Shown here in pieces: positions 63,017 through 64,000 of a DNA stretch of 64,000 nucleotides. Below the pieces are notes generated by a model. It was not told the DNA's origin. It saw nothing but the letters and a program-made list of their open reading frames with translations, and did not search any database. Where the stretch lies: assembly GCA_028687995.1 (NCBI GenBank), contig JAQTZA010000001.1, positions 186,001-250,000 on the forward strand, read 5' to 3'. Position 1 is the stretch's first letter. Every line of letters starts with the position of its first letter. This DNA comes from Bacteroidales bacterium. GTDB lineage: Bacteria; Bacteroidota; Bacteroidia; Bacteroidales; UBA7332. The position numbers and the translations under genes were made by a program.

Positions 63017-64000
63017 ATGAAGACACGATTTAAACTTCTTTTTCTGATGAATTTGGCTATCCTAAGCGTTTGTGCGACGACTTGGGACGGCATCACAAAA
63101 ACTGCGTGGACAGTTGTTGCTGGCGTAAATGATGGTACATCGTTGAATAAGCCATTATTGATTCAAACACCTGAAAATCTGGCAAAACTTGCCGAATTAG
63201 TCAATGCTGGGAACTCCTATTCGGGAGTTTACTTCAGATTGAATGCTGATTTGGATTTGGGTAGTCATAATTGGACGTGTATTGGAGATGCAGCCCATCC
63301 TTTCTCAGGTAATTTCGATGGTAACTGGCATAAAATTGCAAATCTATCGATTACAAAATGGACGAATTATATTGGTTTATTCGGAGCCATTAGCAGTGCC
63401 TCTATTTCGAATTTAGGCATAGAAAGTGGTTCGATTGTTTTTGGCGGAAGTTACGCCGGCAGTATTGTCGGTCAAGCTTCTGGTACAGCGTCCAAATATT
63501 CCTATATCACTGGTTGTTACAACAAAGCAAATCTCGTAAAAGGAGCGACTGATCCACGAGTTTATTTGGGTGGAATTGCAGGTTTGCTCTTGAATTACAG
63601 TAAAATAATCGCTTGTTACAATACAGGAAATATCACCAATAATGGTAATGCCGCATCAAGCAATACCGGTGGAATTGTAGGAGCAACTGCTAGTGGTTCA
63701 TCTGTATTGAATTGTTATTCGGCAGGTAATATTGTTGGTAATAATATCAAAGGTGGAATTGTAGGATCAAGTTGGGGAACAGTGGCAAATTCCTATTTCG
63801 ATTTTCAGATGTGTACAGGCGCCAATGCCGCATTAAAAGCTATTGGCAGCAATGCTACTCCAGCTAAAGTTGGAGCATGGTATTTTGGCGGATGGAGTTT
63901 CCCAGCCGATGCCAATGGATACACTTATCATATCAGCCCAACGTTGGTCTCTACCTTTTCGGAACGCGAACCACTTTGGGGATGGCGTGAAGATCCGAAA
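63017..64000 (+). CDS. GLUG/GH99-like fusion protein (5' part)
   Basis: An open frame from ATG at 63017 to the last base, 328 codons with no stop, so the gene continues past the window. It has a signal peptide (FKLLFLMNLAILSVCA), then a GLUG module (WDGITKTAWTVVAGVNDG), and at about residue 284 the sequence switches to KVGAWYFGGWSFPADANG, the start of the GH99-like domain. The switch is at the same GLUG position as in the 945-residue protein. It lacks the SGNH domain. An ATG five bases earlier is followed by a stop after one codon, so the start at 63017 is used. Confidence 0.8.
   Translation, partial: MKTRFKLLFLMNLAILSVCATTWDGITKTAWTVVAGVNDGTSLNKPLLIQTPENLAKLAELVNAGNSYSGVYFRLNADLDLGSHNWTCIGDAAHPFSGNFDGNWHKIANLSITKWTNYIGLFGAISSASISNLGIESGSIVFGGSYAGSIVGQASGTASKYSYITGCYNKANLVKGATDPRVYLGGIAGLLLNYSKIIACYNTGNITNNGNAASSNTGGIVGATASGSSVLNCYSAGNIVGNNIKGGIVGSSWGTVANSYFDFQMCTGANAALKAIGSNATPAKVGAWYFGGWSFPADANGYTYHISPTLVSTFSEREPLWGWREDPK

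Overview
The window reads as chromosomal DNA of a member of the Bacteroidota, most likely order Bacteroidales (a Paludibacter-like organism would fit, but genus cannot be settled from this sequence). The reasons are TAnnTTTG-type -7 promoter boxes upstream of many genes, SusC/SusD pairs with an ECF sigma and FecR pair, C-terminal type IX secretion (T9SS) sorting domains, a DUF5686 outer-membrane protein, lipoproteins with short lipoboxes, few Shine-Dalgarno sequences, and AT-rich intergenic DNA. No rRNA, tRNA, CRISPR array, integrase or intact insertion sequence was seen.

Layout. 1-8.4 kb: the 3' part of a Wzi-like capsule gene, a MurC/Mpl-like Mur ligase, divergent prmC and ribD, and three MscS-type channel genes in tandem. 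8.4-15.3 kb, minus strand: a SPOR lipoprotein and a histidine operon (leader peptide, attenuator, hisG, hisD, hisC, hisB). An AAA/DUF4143 ATPase gene sits between hisC and hisB, and paired C-rich palindromes lie in two of the gene junctions. 15.4-31.5 kb: housekeeping and envelope genes (TerC, acetyl-CoA synthetase, DUF5686, RhaT, two YceI proteins around a porin, an Rrf2 regulator, an SQR-like flavoprotein, alanine dehydrogenase, an EamA transporter, an NAD(P)H oxidoreductase, a SIMPL protein). 31.6-41.7 kb: leuB, a LemA-TPM-TPM operon, DUF47-PiT phosphate uptake, greA-HIT, a TlpA-like lipoprotein without its CxxC, and pnp.

42.1-64.0 kb (continuing past the window) is a polysaccharide utilisation locus (PUL). 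An ECF sigma factor and FecR anti-sigma precede a SusC with an N-terminal STN signalling domain, then SusD, a GH99/WbsX-like lipoprotein, a GH127-like enzyme, an SGNH-type hydrolase, an InlB-repeat/BspA-LRR lipoprotein, a second GH127-like enzyme, a sulfatase, and at least four proteins built on one GLUG-type beta-helix module. One of these, 945 residues long, joins an SGNH domain to a GLUG domain that has a whole GH99-like domain nested inside it and ends in a T9SS sorting tail. The gene cut by the window end repeats the nested GLUG/GH99 layout. The same three modules (SGNH, GLUG, GH99-like) therefore occur as separate genes and as fusions within about 15 kb. This is the most unusual system in the window.

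How it may work (inference): the substrate enters through SusCD and signals through STN-FecR-sigma. Surface-anchored T9SS fusions, a sulfatase, an esterase and GH127/GH99-like glycosidases would together strip a sulfated and possibly acylated glycan rich in arabinofuranose or related sugars. The substrate itself cannot be named from sequence.
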